A DNA stretch of 64,000 nt from JABFRJ01 sp963847145 (GCA_963847145.1 CAWJYN010000007.1:1059288-1123287); one strand, 5' to 3'; counted from the stretch's first letter, positions 54,516-63,528 are shown. Translations and numbers: made by a program. The notes: a model not told the origin generated them from the sequence alone.

Positions 54516-55208
54516 GTGCAGTCGCCGTTTCGTTTTTTTCACTCGTTTGTCCTGGGCTTGTTTGGCGCGCTTGGTACTTTCGCGCTGCTGCACGCGCCCG
54601 ATTGGGCCAAGGGCACACAGTTCCAAGTGTATGCCGTGCCGGTGCTCGTGCCCGTGTTGATGCTGCTGTTCCGATCGAGCCGTTTTATCTCTGAGTTTCT
54701 GCTGGAGCGGATGGGGTGGGTTAGGCGCTTGCTCGCTGGCCGCCGGCATATCGAAGGTGACTGGCCGCTGGTCGTGGTCAGTGAAAAAACCGGCGATATG
54801 CTGCTCTATGGCTTCTTGACGATTGTGTTTGAAGGCGGCCAGTACGCTGTCAAAGGTGACGACTGGACCGCCGATGGCAAACACGCCATGGATTTCAAGT
54901 CCAAGCAGAGCCATCAGATCGATTCGACGCTGCACTACTGGTATTTCCAGAAGAACGATACGGTTCGCGGCTATACGTTCATGGAGTTCTTTCCCACCGA
55001 CCGTGTTGCCCAACGGCACACGGGCGCGTTTCACGATCGCGAGAATCCGGACGTGCGTTTCTATGCCCGCAAGATCAGGTACGGATGGTTCGCGCGGCGT
55101 CTCAGGGAACCCGAGGACAAACGCAAGGCCGCGGCCGCCTTTGCCGACGAAATGAAGCCCAAGCTGCCGAAGCTGCACGGCACCGGCTACAAGTTCGATT
55201 GGGGTTGA
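54516..55208 (+). CDS. Two-TM protein with beta-rich C-terminal domain (hypothetical, Cap15-like architecture)
   Basis: A 230-residue protein starting at a GTG with a strong GGAGGGGG seven bases before it. Two membrane helices are at about residues 8-25 (SFVLGLFGALGTFALL) and 38-52 (YAVPVLVPVLMLLF). A C-terminal domain of about 140 residues is rich in beta strands (HIEGDWPLVVV, LLYGFLTIVFEGGQYAVKGDD, LHYWYFQKND, MEFFPTDRVAQRHTGAFHD). The plan of two helices then a small beta-barrel resembles S-2TMbeta/Cap15 effectors of CBASS immunity, but no CD-NTase gene is in the window. It is divergent from the P450. Confidence 0.7.
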   Translation: MQSPFRFFHSFVLGLFGALGTFALLHAPDWAKGTQFQVYAVPVLVPVLMLLFRSSRFISEFLLERMGWVRRLLAGRRHIEGDWPLVVVSEKTGDMLLYGFLTIVFEGGQYAVKGDDWTADGKHAMDFKSKQSHQIDSTLHYWYFQKNDTVRGYTFMEFFPTDRVAQRHTGAFHDRENPDVRFYARKIRYGWFARRLREPEDKRKAAAAFADEMKPKLPKLHGTGYKFDWG

Positions 55209-55232
55209 GGGCGTTTCGATTGCGCGAACCGG

Positions 55233-56078
55233 CTACCGTGCGAATTTCAGCAGGGCTGCGCCAAACAACGTCGCGAAGGTGGAGGCGAGCTTGGTCAGGC
55301 TGAGGCGCTCCTTCATGACGAACACGCCGATCAGCAAAGCGAAGACGATGCTGGTTTCGCGCAGCGCCGTGACAAGCGCGATAGGCGCCTGGGTGAAGGC
55401 CCAGACGACGATGACGTAGGCCAGGAAACTTGCGCAGCCGCCGGTGAGGGTAATCATTTTGCCATCGCGGGCGATGCGGGTCAGCAGGCCGGGACGGGTG
55501 ATGGCGGCGAAGATCGCCATGGCGATGGAATCGAGAATGGCCAGCCAGGCGAAGAACCCGACGGCGGTGCCGGCAAGGCGCGCACCATAGCCGTCCACCA
55601 GCGAGTATCCCGCGATAAAGCAGGCGGTGATCAGCGCCATCGTGGCGGCTTCGGTGTTGCGGTTGCCGTCCATGCTGCGGACCAGGCACAGGCTGATGAT
55701 GCCGGCGCCGATGACGGCAATGGCGAGCATCTGCAAGGGCGAGAGCACGACGCCGAGTGCCAGCACCGAGATGGCGGCGACGAGGAGCGGCGCGGTGCCA
55801 CGGGCGATCGGGTAGACCTGGGTGAATTCGCCAATGGTGTAGGCACGCAAAAGAAAGATCTGGTAGCCGAAGTGCAGCGCTGCGCCAGCGATCATGTAAG
55901 GCAGGCTCGCGGGATCGGGCAGCGGCACAAAGGGCAATGCGAGCAGGGCGGGCGGGGCATGGCCGACGACGACGGCGGTCATGCTGAAATATTTGTCGCT
56001 GCCGCTTTTGACAACCGCGTTCCAGGCGGCATGCAACATGGCCGCCAGGATGACGACCAGAAAAACTGAAAGTTCCAA
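55233..56078 (-). CDS. EamA-family (DMT) transporter
   Basis: A 281-residue inner-membrane permease with ten helices in two EamA repeats, e.g. VFLVVILAAMLHAAWNAVVK, RAYTIGEFTQVYPIARGTAP and TQAPIALVTALRETSIVFAL, then a last FVMKERLSLTKLASTFATL. These are the standard conserved positions of the drug/metabolite transporter superfamily. The start is a TTG at 56078 with GGGGGA before it. It ends 24 bases after the 2-TM protein gene on the other strand and is divergent from ruvB. Substrate unknown. Confidence 0.9.
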   Translation of the reverse strand: MELSVFLVVILAAMLHAAWNAVVKSGSDKYFSMTAVVVGHAPPALLALPFVPLPDPASLPYMIAGAALHFGYQIFLLRAYTIGEFTQVYPIARGTAPLLVAAISVLALGVVLSPLQMLAIAVIGAGIISLCLVRSMDGNRNTEAATMALITACFIAGYSLVDGYGARLAGTAVGFFAWLAILDSIAMAIFAAITRPGLLTRIARDGKMITLTGGCASFLAYVIVVWAFTQAPIALVTALRETSIVFALLIGVFVMKERLSLTKLASTFATLFGAALLKFAR

Positions 56079-56210
56079 CCGGCAATCCCCCGTGCAGCGC
56101 GTCTATGGTGGGCGGCTGCGGGACGCTAGCATGGCGCGGCTGCGGTTTCCAAAATTGAAACGTATCGACCGGCGCTTGACGGACATCGCGAATACCGCCA
56201 CGAACAAAGC

Positions 56211-57263
56211 ATGACCGACCGTCTTCTTACCGGCGCCAAGAAAGAGGTGGACGCCTTCGAGGCGACCATCCGGCCGCAGACGCTCGACGATTTTACGGGC
56301 CAAGAGCAGGCGCGCGCCAACCTCAAAGTGTTCATCCAGGCCGCCAAGGGCCGCGGTGATGCGCTCGATCATGTGCTATTCGCTGGGCCACCGGGGCTCG
56401 GCAAGACGACGCTGGCGCAGATCATGGCCAAGGAGATGGGTGTCGGGTTCCGCGCCACATCGGGACCGGTCATCGCCAAGGCCGGTGATCTGGCGGCGCT
56501 GCTGACCAACCTGGAAGAGCGCGACGTCCTGTTCATCGATGAAATTCACCGCCTGAATCCGGCGATCGAAGAAATCCTCTATCCGGCGATGGAGGATTTC
56601 CAGCTCGATCTCATCATCGGCGAGGGGCCGGCGGCGCGCTCCGTGCGGATCGACCTGGCCAAGTTCACGCTGGTGGCGGCGACGACGCGGGCAGGGCTGC
56701 TGACCAATCCGCTACGCGACCGCTTCGGCATTCCAATCCGCCTGAATTTCTACACGCACGCGGAGCTGGAGCTGATCGTGCTCAGGGCGGCGCGCGTGCT
56801 TGGCGCACCGATCGTCAAGGAAGGGGCCATGGAGATCGCCCGGCGCAGCCGGGGCACGCCACGCATTGCGGGCCGTTTGCTGCGGCGCGTGCGCGATTTT
56901 GCCGCCGTGGATGGAGCAGTAACGATCGATGCGGCCATCGCCGACAAGGCGCTCAAGATGCTGGAAGTCGACAGCGAGGGCCTGGATGCGCTCGATCACC
57001 GTTATATTAACTGTATTGCCAAAGGGTATGACGGCGGGCCGGTGGGCATCGAGACCATCTCGGCGGCCTTGTCGGAGCCGCGTGATGCGCTGGAAGAAAT
57101 CGTCGAACCCTATCTGTTGCAACAGGGGTTCATCGGCCGGACACCACGGGGCCGCGTCTTGACAGCGCGCGCCTACCGCCACATGGGGCTGTCGGCGCCG
57201 TCGCGGATGTCGTCACCACAGGGCAGCCTGTTTGAGGGCGACGAAGACAGCGCCGGCCGTTGA
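56211..57263 (+). CDS. ruvB: Holliday junction branch migration DNA helicase RuvB
   Basis: A 350-residue hexameric AAA+ motor that, with RuvA, drives branch migration at Holliday junctions. Walker A is GPPGLGKTTL, Walker B LFIDEIHRLNP, the RuvB-specific block is IGEGPAARSVRIDL, sensor AATTRAGLL, and the C-terminal winged helix carries the PYLLQQGFIGRTPRGR signature. It starts at ATG 56211. Unlike many relatives it is not next to ruvC and ruvA, at least within this window: the upstream neighbour is a divergent permease. The metallophosphoesterase gene follows 54 bases downstream. Confidence 0.97.
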   Translation: MTDRLLTGAKKEVDAFEATIRPQTLDDFTGQEQARANLKVFIQAAKGRGDALDHVLFAGPPGLGKTTLAQIMAKEMGVGFRATSGPVIAKAGDLAALLTNLEERDVLFIDEIHRLNPAIEEILYPAMEDFQLDLIIGEGPAARSVRIDLAKFTLVAATTRAGLLTNPLRDRFGIPIRLNFYTHAELELIVLRAARVLGAPIVKEGAMEIARRSRGTPRIAGRLLRRVRDFAAVDGAVTIDAAIADKALKMLEVDSEGLDALDHRYINCIAKGYDGGPVGIETISAALSEPRDALEEIVEPYLLQQGFIGRTPRGRVLTARAYRHMGLSAPSRMSSPQGSLFEGDEDSAGR

Positions 57264-57317
57264 CCGGCTGCCACACTTGGCCACGCATAGACCGATGACT
57301 GACCACAGGACTGCATC

Positions 57318-58232
57318 ATGATCACCCGCCGCGGTGTGCTGAAAGGCTTCACCGCTCTTGTTGCCAGCGGCGTTGCCACCGCCGCTTACGGCTTTGGCAT
57401 CGAGGCGCCGTCGACACGCATCACGCGTTATGGTTTCACGCCGCCAGGCTGGCCAAAGGGCTACCGCCTCAAGATCGCGGTTATTGCCGACACGCACGTG
57501 GTTGAACCGTGGATGGGGATTGACCGGCTGCGGTCGATCGTGCGCACGACCAACGCGCTCGGTGCCGATGTTATTTTGCTGCTGGGGGACTATGCCGGCG
57601 GGCGGCAGATCCACAGGTTCGGGACGCCGGTTGCGGCCCATGCATGGGCTCGGGAACTCGCGCAGTTGAAAGCGCCGCTCGGTTTGCATGCGGTGCTTGG
57701 CAATCACGACTGGTGGGATGATCACGCAGCGCAGCAGCGCCGCGCCGGGCCGACGGTTGCGCATCGGGCGCTCGCGGATGCTGGCATTCCGCTCTATGAG
57801 AACAAGGCGGTGCGCATCACGCATGGCGGGCGGGCGTTTTGGCTTGCAGGCCTCGGCGATCAGTGGGCGTTTTTTCCGAAGGTGAAGCCGAAGCGGCGCG
57901 TGATCGCTTTTGAAGGCATCCACGATCTGCCGGCGACGTTGGCGCAGGTGACGGACGACGCGCCAGTGATCTTGATGGCGCATGAGCCGGATGTGTTCCC
58001 GGAGGTGCCGTCGCGGGTGGCGCTGACGCTGTCGGGGCACACCCATGGCGGGCAGATCAACCTGTTTGGTTTCACGCCGGCGGTGCCGTCGCGCTTCGGG
58101 TCGCGCTACGCTTATGGCCACATCATCGAAGAGCAGCGGCATCTGATTGTTTCGGCGGGCCTTGGGTGCTCGCTGATGCCGGTCCGCATCGGCGCGCCGC
58201 CAGAAATTGTGGCGATCGACCTCGGCGTGTGA
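57318..58232 (+). CDS. Metallophosphoesterase with Tat-type signal
   Basis: A 304-residue calcineurin-like phosphoesterase. All five metal motifs are visible: IADTHV, LLGDYAGG, LGNHDWWDD, MAHEPD and SGHTHGGQ. The N-terminus (ITRRGVLKGFTALVASGVA) looks like a twin-arginine signal, so the enzyme is probably exported folded, with metals bound. This type (YkuE-like) cleaves phospho-sugars or lipid phosphates in some bacteria. It lies 54 bases after ruvB and 25 before a Ni/Co exporter, so the three may share a transcript. Substrate unknown. Confidence 0.92.
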   Translation: MITRRGVLKGFTALVASGVATAAYGFGIEAPSTRITRYGFTPPGWPKGYRLKIAVIADTHVVEPWMGIDRLRSIVRTTNALGADVILLLGDYAGGRQIHRFGTPVAAHAWARELAQLKAPLGLHAVLGNHDWWDDHAAQQRRAGPTVAHRALADAGIPLYENKAVRITHGGRAFWLAGLGDQWAFFPKVKPKRRVIAFEGIHDLPATLAQVTDDAPVILMAHEPDVFPEVPSRVALTLSGHTHGGQINLFGFTPAVPSRFGSRYAYGHIIEEQRHLIVSAGLGCSLMPVRIGAPPEIVAIDLGV

Positions 58233-58257
58233 GGGGTCGGTCAGCGAGAGGTGCATC

Positions 58258-59055
58258 GTGCCGGATATCTCCACGATTATTCAAGGCGGTGCGACCAATC
58301 CTTGGCTCTATCTGCCAGCGGCAGCGGTGCTGGGTGCGTTGCATGCGCTGGAGCCGGGGCATTCTAAATCGATGATGGCGGCGTTTATCGTCGCCGTGCG
58401 CGGCACGCCGGCGCAGGCAACACTGCTCGGGGTGTCGGCGGCGGTCGGGCACACCATTGTGGTGTGGGCACTGGCGTTGCTCGGACTGGCGTTCGGCAGC
58501 CGCATGAGTATCGAACGGCTGGAGCCCTGGCTGCTCCTGCTATCTGGATTGCTGATCATTGCGCTGGCGCTGCGGCTGTTGATGCCAGATCGTTCGCATG
58601 AGCCTGTGCCGCAGCAGCACGATCACGACCATGACCATCAACACGATCACGCGTCTGCCGGTCCGGACGCCCATGCTGCGGCACACGAACGCGCGATTGG
58701 TGCACGATTTGGCGGACGCAGTGCGGTGACCAACGGCGAAATAGCCTGGTTCGGGTTTACCGGCGGGTTGCTACCCTGTCCGGCGGCGATCGCGGTGCTG
58801 CTCGTATGCTTGCAGTTGAAGGCGTTTACGCTGGGTGTTGCGATGGTGGCGGCGTTCAGCGTAGGGCTTGCAGCGACGCTGGTGGCGGTGGGTGTGGCAG
58901 CTTCATGGGGCACACAAAAAGCGACGGCACATTGGGCCGGTTTTGCTGCCTGGTCGGAGCGGCTGCCGATGATCTCGGCGTTGATCGTGCTCGTGCTCGG
59001 CGTGCTGATGAGCCTGCGGGGGCTTTGGCAGCTTGGGGTGTTTGGCGCGGTATGA
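58258..59055 (+). CDS. Nickel/cobalt efflux transporter (RcnA/NicO family)
   Basis: A 265-residue inner-membrane exporter. The first helix region carries the family motif HALEPGHSKSMMAAFIVAV, and further helices are LLGVSAAVGHTIVVWALALL, FTGGLLPCPAAIAVLLVC and MVAAFSVGLAATLVAVGVAA. A His/Asp-rich loop at about residues 123-140 (HDHDHDHQHDHAS) is the metal-binding cytoplasmic or periplasmic loop typical of RcnA. The GTG start at 58258 has AGAGG before it. No RcnR regulator gene is next to it. It is the last gene before a repeat pair. Confidence 0.94.
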   Translation: MPDISTIIQGGATNPWLYLPAAAVLGALHALEPGHSKSMMAAFIVAVRGTPAQATLLGVSAAVGHTIVVWALALLGLAFGSRMSIERLEPWLLLLSGLLIIALALRLLMPDRSHEPVPQQHDHDHDHQHDHASAGPDAHAAAHERAIGARFGGRSAVTNGEIAWFGFTGGLLPCPAAIAVLLVCLQLKAFTLGVAMVAAFSVGLAATLVAVGVAASWGTQKATAHWAGFAAWSERLPMISALIVLVLGVLMSLRGLWQLGVFGAV

Positions 59056-59183
59056 CTGCTACCACGGCACAAGCCCACCACTGTCCGGTTCAATTTTCCT
59101 TGGCGTACCAGATTTGCAGGCTTCACCGAGGTTGTGATGACCGCCGGCGATCGTGCGACACGAAAGCGGATCTCTCTTACTTT

Positions 59184-59215
59184 CGTCATCCCGGCGCAGG
59201 CCGGGACCTACGGCA
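59184..59215. repeat. REP-like palindromic repeat, family A, second locus, left arm
   Basis: Same 32-base unit as at 507-538, with two or three changes (CGTCATCCCGGCGCAGGCCG). Its inverted partner is at 59306-59335. The 297-base gap between the exporter and the mutarotase holds little else. Confidence 0.85.
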
Positions 59216-59305
59216 ACGTGGTGTCCTGCGATCTAGGTGACCGGTCGCGATGTCGAAACTTCAATGAAAACAATGGAAACTTGATGCCGGCCATTGTGGG
59301 AACTT

Positions 59306-59335
59306 GTCGTGGGTCCCGGCCTTCGCCGGGATGAC
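59306..59335. repeat. REP-like palindromic repeat, family A, second locus, right arm
   Basis: Inverted partner of 59184-59215 (GTGGGTCCCGGCCTTCGCCG...), ending 17 bases before the mutarotase stop. It may form the 3' stem of both convergent transcripts. Confidence 0.85.
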
Positions 59336-59352
59336 AGCTGGAGCGAGCGGAG

Positions 59353-60240
59353 CTAAGAAATCAAACCGGACAGCCGTGGAACAACGTCATAGGTGACGGA
59401 CAGCCGATGACTTGCACCGGGCGCAAGCGTGACAGCGTGCGGCGCGACATTGCCGCTTTCGACGCAGACGAAGGTCGGTGCCATCTCCGCTGGGATGTCC
59501 TTGAAGCTCGCGACAGCGGCGCCGGGGTGCCACACGACCGTCGAGCGGCCGCCGGTGCGGGAGATGTGGATGCGGCGGCCGAGCGTGGCGTCCGCGATCT
59601 CGATGACATCCGGCGTGTCAGGAAACACCGCGATCGTTTCTTGCCGTGGGCGCACCGGTCCCGCTTGGCGCTTCTCGCGCATGCCATCAGCGTTGTCGCG
59701 ATAGATCAGGCCGTCGAGACCGTGCACAGCGATCTCGGCGACGTTGGCGATGCGGAAGTAAGTGTGCAACGCTTCGGTGATGCTGACGGGTGTGGCGCTG
59801 GTGTTTGTGGTGATGAGCGTCAAGGTCAATTGTGCGCCGATCGCGATTTCGAATCGCAGGGCGCAACCGAAAGCGCTGTGGATCAGTGCAACGTGTGCGC
59901 CGGCGTCTGTCGCGCGCGTTTCGGCGAGCGTCCATGTCGATGTGCGCAGCAGCCCATGTTGCGGCTGGGTCGCGTCGGTCGGGTGCGGACCGAACCAGGG
60001 CCAGCAGATGGGCACGCCGCCGCGGATGGCTTTGCCACTGTTGGAATCCGGGAGTGGCGCGCACCACAGCACGTCTTGGGTTCCGGACGGCGTCCAGCTC
60101 AACAGTTGCGCACCTTGCAGCGCGATGTCGGCGGACGCGGCCGGGGTGTTCACGACGATGATGGTGTGGCCATCGTGATCGACCACACGCACGTGGTCGC
60201 CGATGCGATGTTTGCTGTCGAGGCCGGTGGCGGTTGTCAT
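59353..60240 (-). CDS. D-hexose-6-phosphate mutarotase / aldose 1-epimerase-like protein
   Basis: A 295-residue beta-sandwich of the YeaD (galactose mutarotase-like) family, which interconverts alpha and beta anomers of glucose-6-phosphate. Diagnostic segments are LQGAQLLSWTPSGTQDVLW, GVPICWPWFGPHP and QHGLLRTSTW with a catalytic His, VSITEALHTYFRIA with a second His, and FVCVESGNVAP with the catalytic Glu. Length matches YeaD. The start at 60240 begins the conserved part; the frame extends to 60636 across the repeat. It is convergent with the Ni/Co exporter. Confidence 0.9.
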   Translation of the reverse strand: MTTATGLDSKHRIGDHVRVVDHDGHTIIVVNTPAASADIALQGAQLLSWTPSGTQDVLWCAPLPDSNSGKAIRGGVPICWPWFGPHPTDATQPQHGLLRTSTWTLAETRATDAGAHVALIHSAFGCALRFEIAIGAQLTLTLITTNTSATPVSITEALHTYFRIANVAEIAVHGLDGLIYRDNADGMREKRQAGPVRPRQETIAVFPDTPDVIEIADATLGRRIHISRTGGRSTVVWHPGAAVASFKDIPAEMAPTFVCVESGNVAPHAVTLAPGASHRLSVTYDVVPRLSGLIS

Positions 60241-60270
60241 GGTGTGTGACCCGGGTGCGCTTGGCGGAAA

Positions 60271-60395
60271 CCTGTAGGGCGGATAAGGGCGCCTTTCGCG
60301 CCCGTCATCCGCCACTGGGCACATGAACGGTGCCATAGCGGTTGTGCGATCCCGCTTGTGGCGGCGGATGGCGCTACGCTGATCCGCCCTACAGG
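60271..60395. repeat. 125-bp element with perfect 14-bp inverted ends, family D copy 3
   Basis: CCTGTAGGGCGGAT at 60271-60284 and its exact complement ATCCGCCCTACAGG at 60382-60395 bound a GC-rich core with internal GGCGGAT/ATCCGCC words. The size and perfect ends look like a MITE-type or REP-derived element. The right end overlaps the tail of the dehydroshikimate dehydratase gene's 3' flank; the stop codon is at 60398. Related words occur at 38093-38340 and 46235-46347. Confidence 0.85.
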
Positions 60396-60397
60396 TC

Positions 60398-62287
60398 TCA
60401 CCGCCGCGGCACGCCCGGTGCGCGCGCATGGCGGGCTTGGGCGGTGAGGCGGACTTGAGCGTTGGGGGCACCAAAGCCTTTGTAGTTCTGCCGCTGCACG
60501 ATTTCGAAGAAGAAGCGCTCGTCGAAGGTCTGCGTGTAGATCTGGAAGAAGTCGCCGGCGTCGTCGCGATCATACATGATGTTGGCGTCGCGCATGCGGT
60601 CGAGCAGAGCTGGCTCGATATCGATCTTGGCTTCAAGATCGTCGTAGTAGTTCTCGGGGATCGACAGGATCTCGATGCCGTTGGCCTTCAAGGCGGCGGC
60701 GGTTTTGAAGATGTCGGCCGTTGTAAAGGCGATGTGCTGGACACCGGAGCCGAAGGCTTCGGTCACAAAGCGCGACGACTGCGTGCGGCTGGATTGCGAG
60801 GCGTTGAGCACGACGCGCAGCGCGCCGTCGCTTGACTGTACCACCTGGCTTTTCACCAGGCCGCCGGGATCGAGCACGTCTTGCTCTGGGGTTTTGTCGA
60901 CATTGAGCAACGAGGTGTAGAACAGCAGCCAAGTCAGCATTTCCTCGTAGTGCATGGATTGTGAGATATGATCGACGCTGAGCAGCCCGGCACCACTGGT
61001 CGGCTTGGTCGCGGGAACTGGTTTGAAATCGATATCCCACATGCGCGCGAGATTGCTCGCTGGATCGATGAAATACACAAGACTACCACCCAAACCACGA
61101 ACGGCTGGAATATCGAGTTCACCGGGCCGCACGGCCTGGCGGAAGGGGCTGTCGAGCAGGCCTTCGGCGCGGGCGAGCGTTTCGGTTGCGTTGGTGACGC
61201 GGAGAGCGAGCGCGCACACGCCAGTGCCATGGGTGATATTGTAGCTGTGTGCGAAGCCTTCCGTTTCGGCGTTGAGCACAATGTTGATCGACCCTTGCGA
61301 CCAGCGGCTGACGGCCTTTGAAACGTGCTGGCCGGTTTTGGTGAAGCCGATGCCGGACAGCAGTTTTGCAAAGTCTTGGAGGCTGGTGTCATCGATGGCG
61401 AATTCGATGAACTCGGTGCCGAGGACGGTGGACCGTGGCGGCAAAGCCGGCTGTCCTGGTGTGTTGCGCCCAGTGCGCTGGCGGCTCTGGTCCATCATGT
61501 AGATGAGTGAGCGATGACCATCGACGGCGAGGCTGCGGGCGGAGCCTGCCCGGAACTGATCATTGAAGATCTCGAGGCTGAGCAGGCCCTCGTAGCCAGT
61601 GGTTTCCAGGGCGGCCATGAAGTCCAGCAATGGCAGGTCGCCCTGGCCGGGGAAGTTGCGGAAATGGCGGCTCCAATAGAGATAATCCATATCGAGCAGT
61701 GGCGCGTCGGCCACCTGCACCAGGAAGATGCGATCGCGTGGCACGGACCGGATGGCGGAGAGATCAGTCTTCTTCGCAAAGATGTGGAACGTGTCGAGCA
61801 CGAGACCAACGTTGGGGTGATCGGCGCGGCGTATGGCTTCCCAGGCATCGCGATAGTCGTTGATATGGCGTCCCCAGGCGAGCGCTTCAAAGCCGATGCG
61901 GAGCTTGCGCGCTTTCGCACGGTCGCCGAGTTCGCGCAGGTCGGCTGCGGCGCGGTCGATGCCGCCCAGGCTATCGGCGGCGACGTTGGAGCAGACCATC
62001 AACAGGTCGCAGCCGAGTTCGTCCATCAAATCGAACTTGCGTTCGGCGCGGGCCAGCGCGCGGGCGCGGCGTTCCGGCGGCAGACCTTCGAAGTCGCGGA
62101 AAGGCTGGAAGGTGATGATTTCGAGGCCGAGGTCGGCGACCATCTTGCGGACATCGGACGGCGTGCCGTTGAACGACAGCAAGTCATTTTCGAAGATCTC
62201 AACGCCCTTGAAGCCGGCGGCGGCGATGGCTTCGAGCTTTTCGGCAAGTCCGCCGCTCAGGCAGACAGTGGCAATCGACATGCGCAT
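60398..62287 (-). CDS. quiC: 3-dehydroshikimate dehydratase (QuiC-type; sugar isomerase-like + HPPD-like VOC fusion)
   Basis: A 629-residue two-domain enzyme. Residues 1-265 are a TIM-barrel xylose-isomerase-like domain with the expected metal ligands: Glu in GFEALAWGRHIND, Asp in LVLDTFHIF, Gln in LVQVADAP and Glu in LSLEIFNDQ. Residues about 300-600 are a vicinal-oxygen-chelate domain like 4-hydroxyphenylpyruvate dioxygenase (LSVDHISQSM, VQHIAFTTADIF, DEFFQIYT-like DFFQIYTQTFDERFFFEIV). This fusion is the QuiC1 type that makes protocatechuate from 3-dehydroshikimate. With the aroQ at 2.4 kb it completes quinate/shikimate breakdown. It is followed, on the same strand upstream, by the HpaD-like gene. 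Confidence 0.9.
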   Translation of the reverse strand: MRMSIATVCLSGGLAEKLEAIAAAGFKGVEIFENDLLSFNGTPSDVRKMVADLGLEIITFQPFRDFEGLPPERRARALARAERKFDLMDELGCDLLMVCSNVAADSLGGIDRAAADLRELGDRAKARKLRIGFEALAWGRHINDYRDAWEAIRRADHPNVGLVLDTFHIFAKKTDLSAIRSVPRDRIFLVQVADAPLLDMDYLYWSRHFRNFPGQGDLPLLDFMAALETTGYEGLLSLEIFNDQFRAGSARSLAVDGHRSLIYMMDQSRQRTGRNTPGQPALPPRSTVLGTEFIEFAIDDTSLQDFAKLLSGIGFTKTGQHVSKAVSRWSQGSINIVLNAETEGFAHSYNITHGTGVCALALRVTNATETLARAEGLLDSPFRQAVRPGELDIPAVRGLGGSLVYFIDPASNLARMWDIDFKPVPATKPTSGAGLLSVDHISQSMHYEEMLTWLLFYTSLLNVDKTPEQDVLDPGGLVKSQVVQSSDGALRVVLNASQSSRTQSSRFVTEAFGSGVQHIAFTTADIFKTAAALKANGIEILSIPENYYDDLEAKIDIEPALLDRMRDANIMYDRDDAGDFFQIYTQTFDERFFFEIVQRQNYKGFGAPNAQVRLTAQARHARAPGVPRR

Positions 62288-62508
62288 GCGCGGCGTCTCC
62301 GTTCGAGCCCGTGTCCGTGGGGCTTGTCACAGCGTGACCATCTGTCGGTTTGCGGGGCGGATCAAGGGGGTGGCGCTTTGTCGGGCGCATAAGGGCGCGG
62401 TTCGCGCTGGTATTGCGCCGTTTGCGGGCAGTCCAGACCGTGGTAAACTCGGAAAATCCCGCGCCCGGCGCAATGCGCTTTGCTCTTGCGCCCTCTGGCT
62501 CCGGCGTC

Positions 62509-63492
62509 TCAACTCGCGACAATCACGTCTGCTTTGAACAGCGCATCACGCTCCGGCGTGCCGGCGAAGGGGGTGCCTTCTTCGAACCAGGATTTGGGGG
62601 CGGGCTGGCCCCAGAGAGTCTGCCGCCGGGGATCGCGGAGGGACCAGCGGATCGGTTCGTGGTCGGGATCCATGGTCTGGTAGTCGCTGGTGTAGATTTC
62701 GGTGCGGTGGCCATCCGGGCAGCGGATGTAGAGGAAAAACGCATTGGAGATGCCGTGCCGGCCAGGGCCACGTTCCATGTTGGGCAGATAGCCGCTGGTG
62801 GCCATCACATCGCACAAGTGGATGATGTGCAGCGCGGTCGGTGACCAGTAGCAGAGGTGATGCAGACGCGGCCCGCGGCCGTTGGTGAAGGCGAGGTCGT
62901 GCACGTTGCCCTTGCGGTGCATCCAGGCGGCAGCAATGCGGCCGCCGGGACCGTCCTCCTCCGAGTACTCGGTCAGCCGGAAGCCGAGCGCCGCATAGAA
63001 ATCCATCGAACCCTGGACATCGGGCGCGAAGATGTTGAAGTGATCGAGCCGCTGGGGCTGCACGCCTTTATAGTGCGCGTATTTCTGCAGCAGGCGCTCG
63101 CGCTGTTCCATCTTGAAGTAAAGTTCCAGCGGCATGCCGAGCGGGTCGACGGCCTCCAGCGTGCGGCCCTGGTAGGCGCGTTCGACGAAGGCGTGTTTGA
63201 CGCCTTGGGCCTTGAAGAAAGCCGCGGCCTTATCGAGGTCCTCCTCGGAGCCGGCCTTGAAGCCAAGATGATGGGCTTCGGCTTTAGCGGATTTGCGCAA
63301 TACCAGCGAGTGGTGCTGGCGTTCCTCGACGCCGCGCAGGTAGAGCGCGTCTGGGGTCTCGTCCTCGAGGTGCAGCCCGAGTGTATCAACATAAAATGCC
63401 TTCGAGCGCGCGAGATCGGTCACGCCGAGTGTTACGTGACTCGAGCGGACGATGTTGAAAGGCGGAGAGAAAGTGTGAGTGGGTACGGGCAT
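62509..63492 (-). CDS. Extradiol ring-cleavage dioxygenase, VOC type (3,4-dihydroxyphenylacetate 2,3-dioxygenase-like)
   Basis: A 327-residue type I extradiol dioxygenase with two VOC domains. The iron ligands fit His in RLHHLCYWS, a His in the first half of domain two (QRLDHFNIF) and Glu in HRTEIYTSDY. The first domain is VRSSHVTLGVTDLARSKAFY, and the sequence is closest in style to HpaD/HpcB, which cleave homoprotocatechuate; a manganese form exists in this group. GGAG lies seven bases before the ATG at 63492. The FAH-family gene just upstream, and the HpaH-like gene at 1.6 kb, suit that pathway. Confidence 0.88.
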   Translation of the reverse strand: MPVPTHTFSPPFNIVRSSHVTLGVTDLARSKAFYVDTLGLHLEDETPDALYLRGVEERQHHSLVLRKSAKAEAHHLGFKAGSEEDLDKAAAFFKAQGVKHAFVERAYQGRTLEAVDPLGMPLELYFKMEQRERLLQKYAHYKGVQPQRLDHFNIFAPDVQGSMDFYAALGFRLTEYSEEDGPGGRIAAAWMHRKGNVHDLAFTNGRGPRLHHLCYWSPTALHIIHLCDVMATSGYLPNMERGPGRHGISNAFFLYIRCPDGHRTEIYTSDYQTMDPDHEPIRWSLRDPRRQTLWGQPAPKSWFEEGTPFAGTPERDALFKADVIVAS

Positions 63493-63528
63493 GCCAGAGC
63501 TCCAGAAAGCAGTGTCATAGAATTAGGG

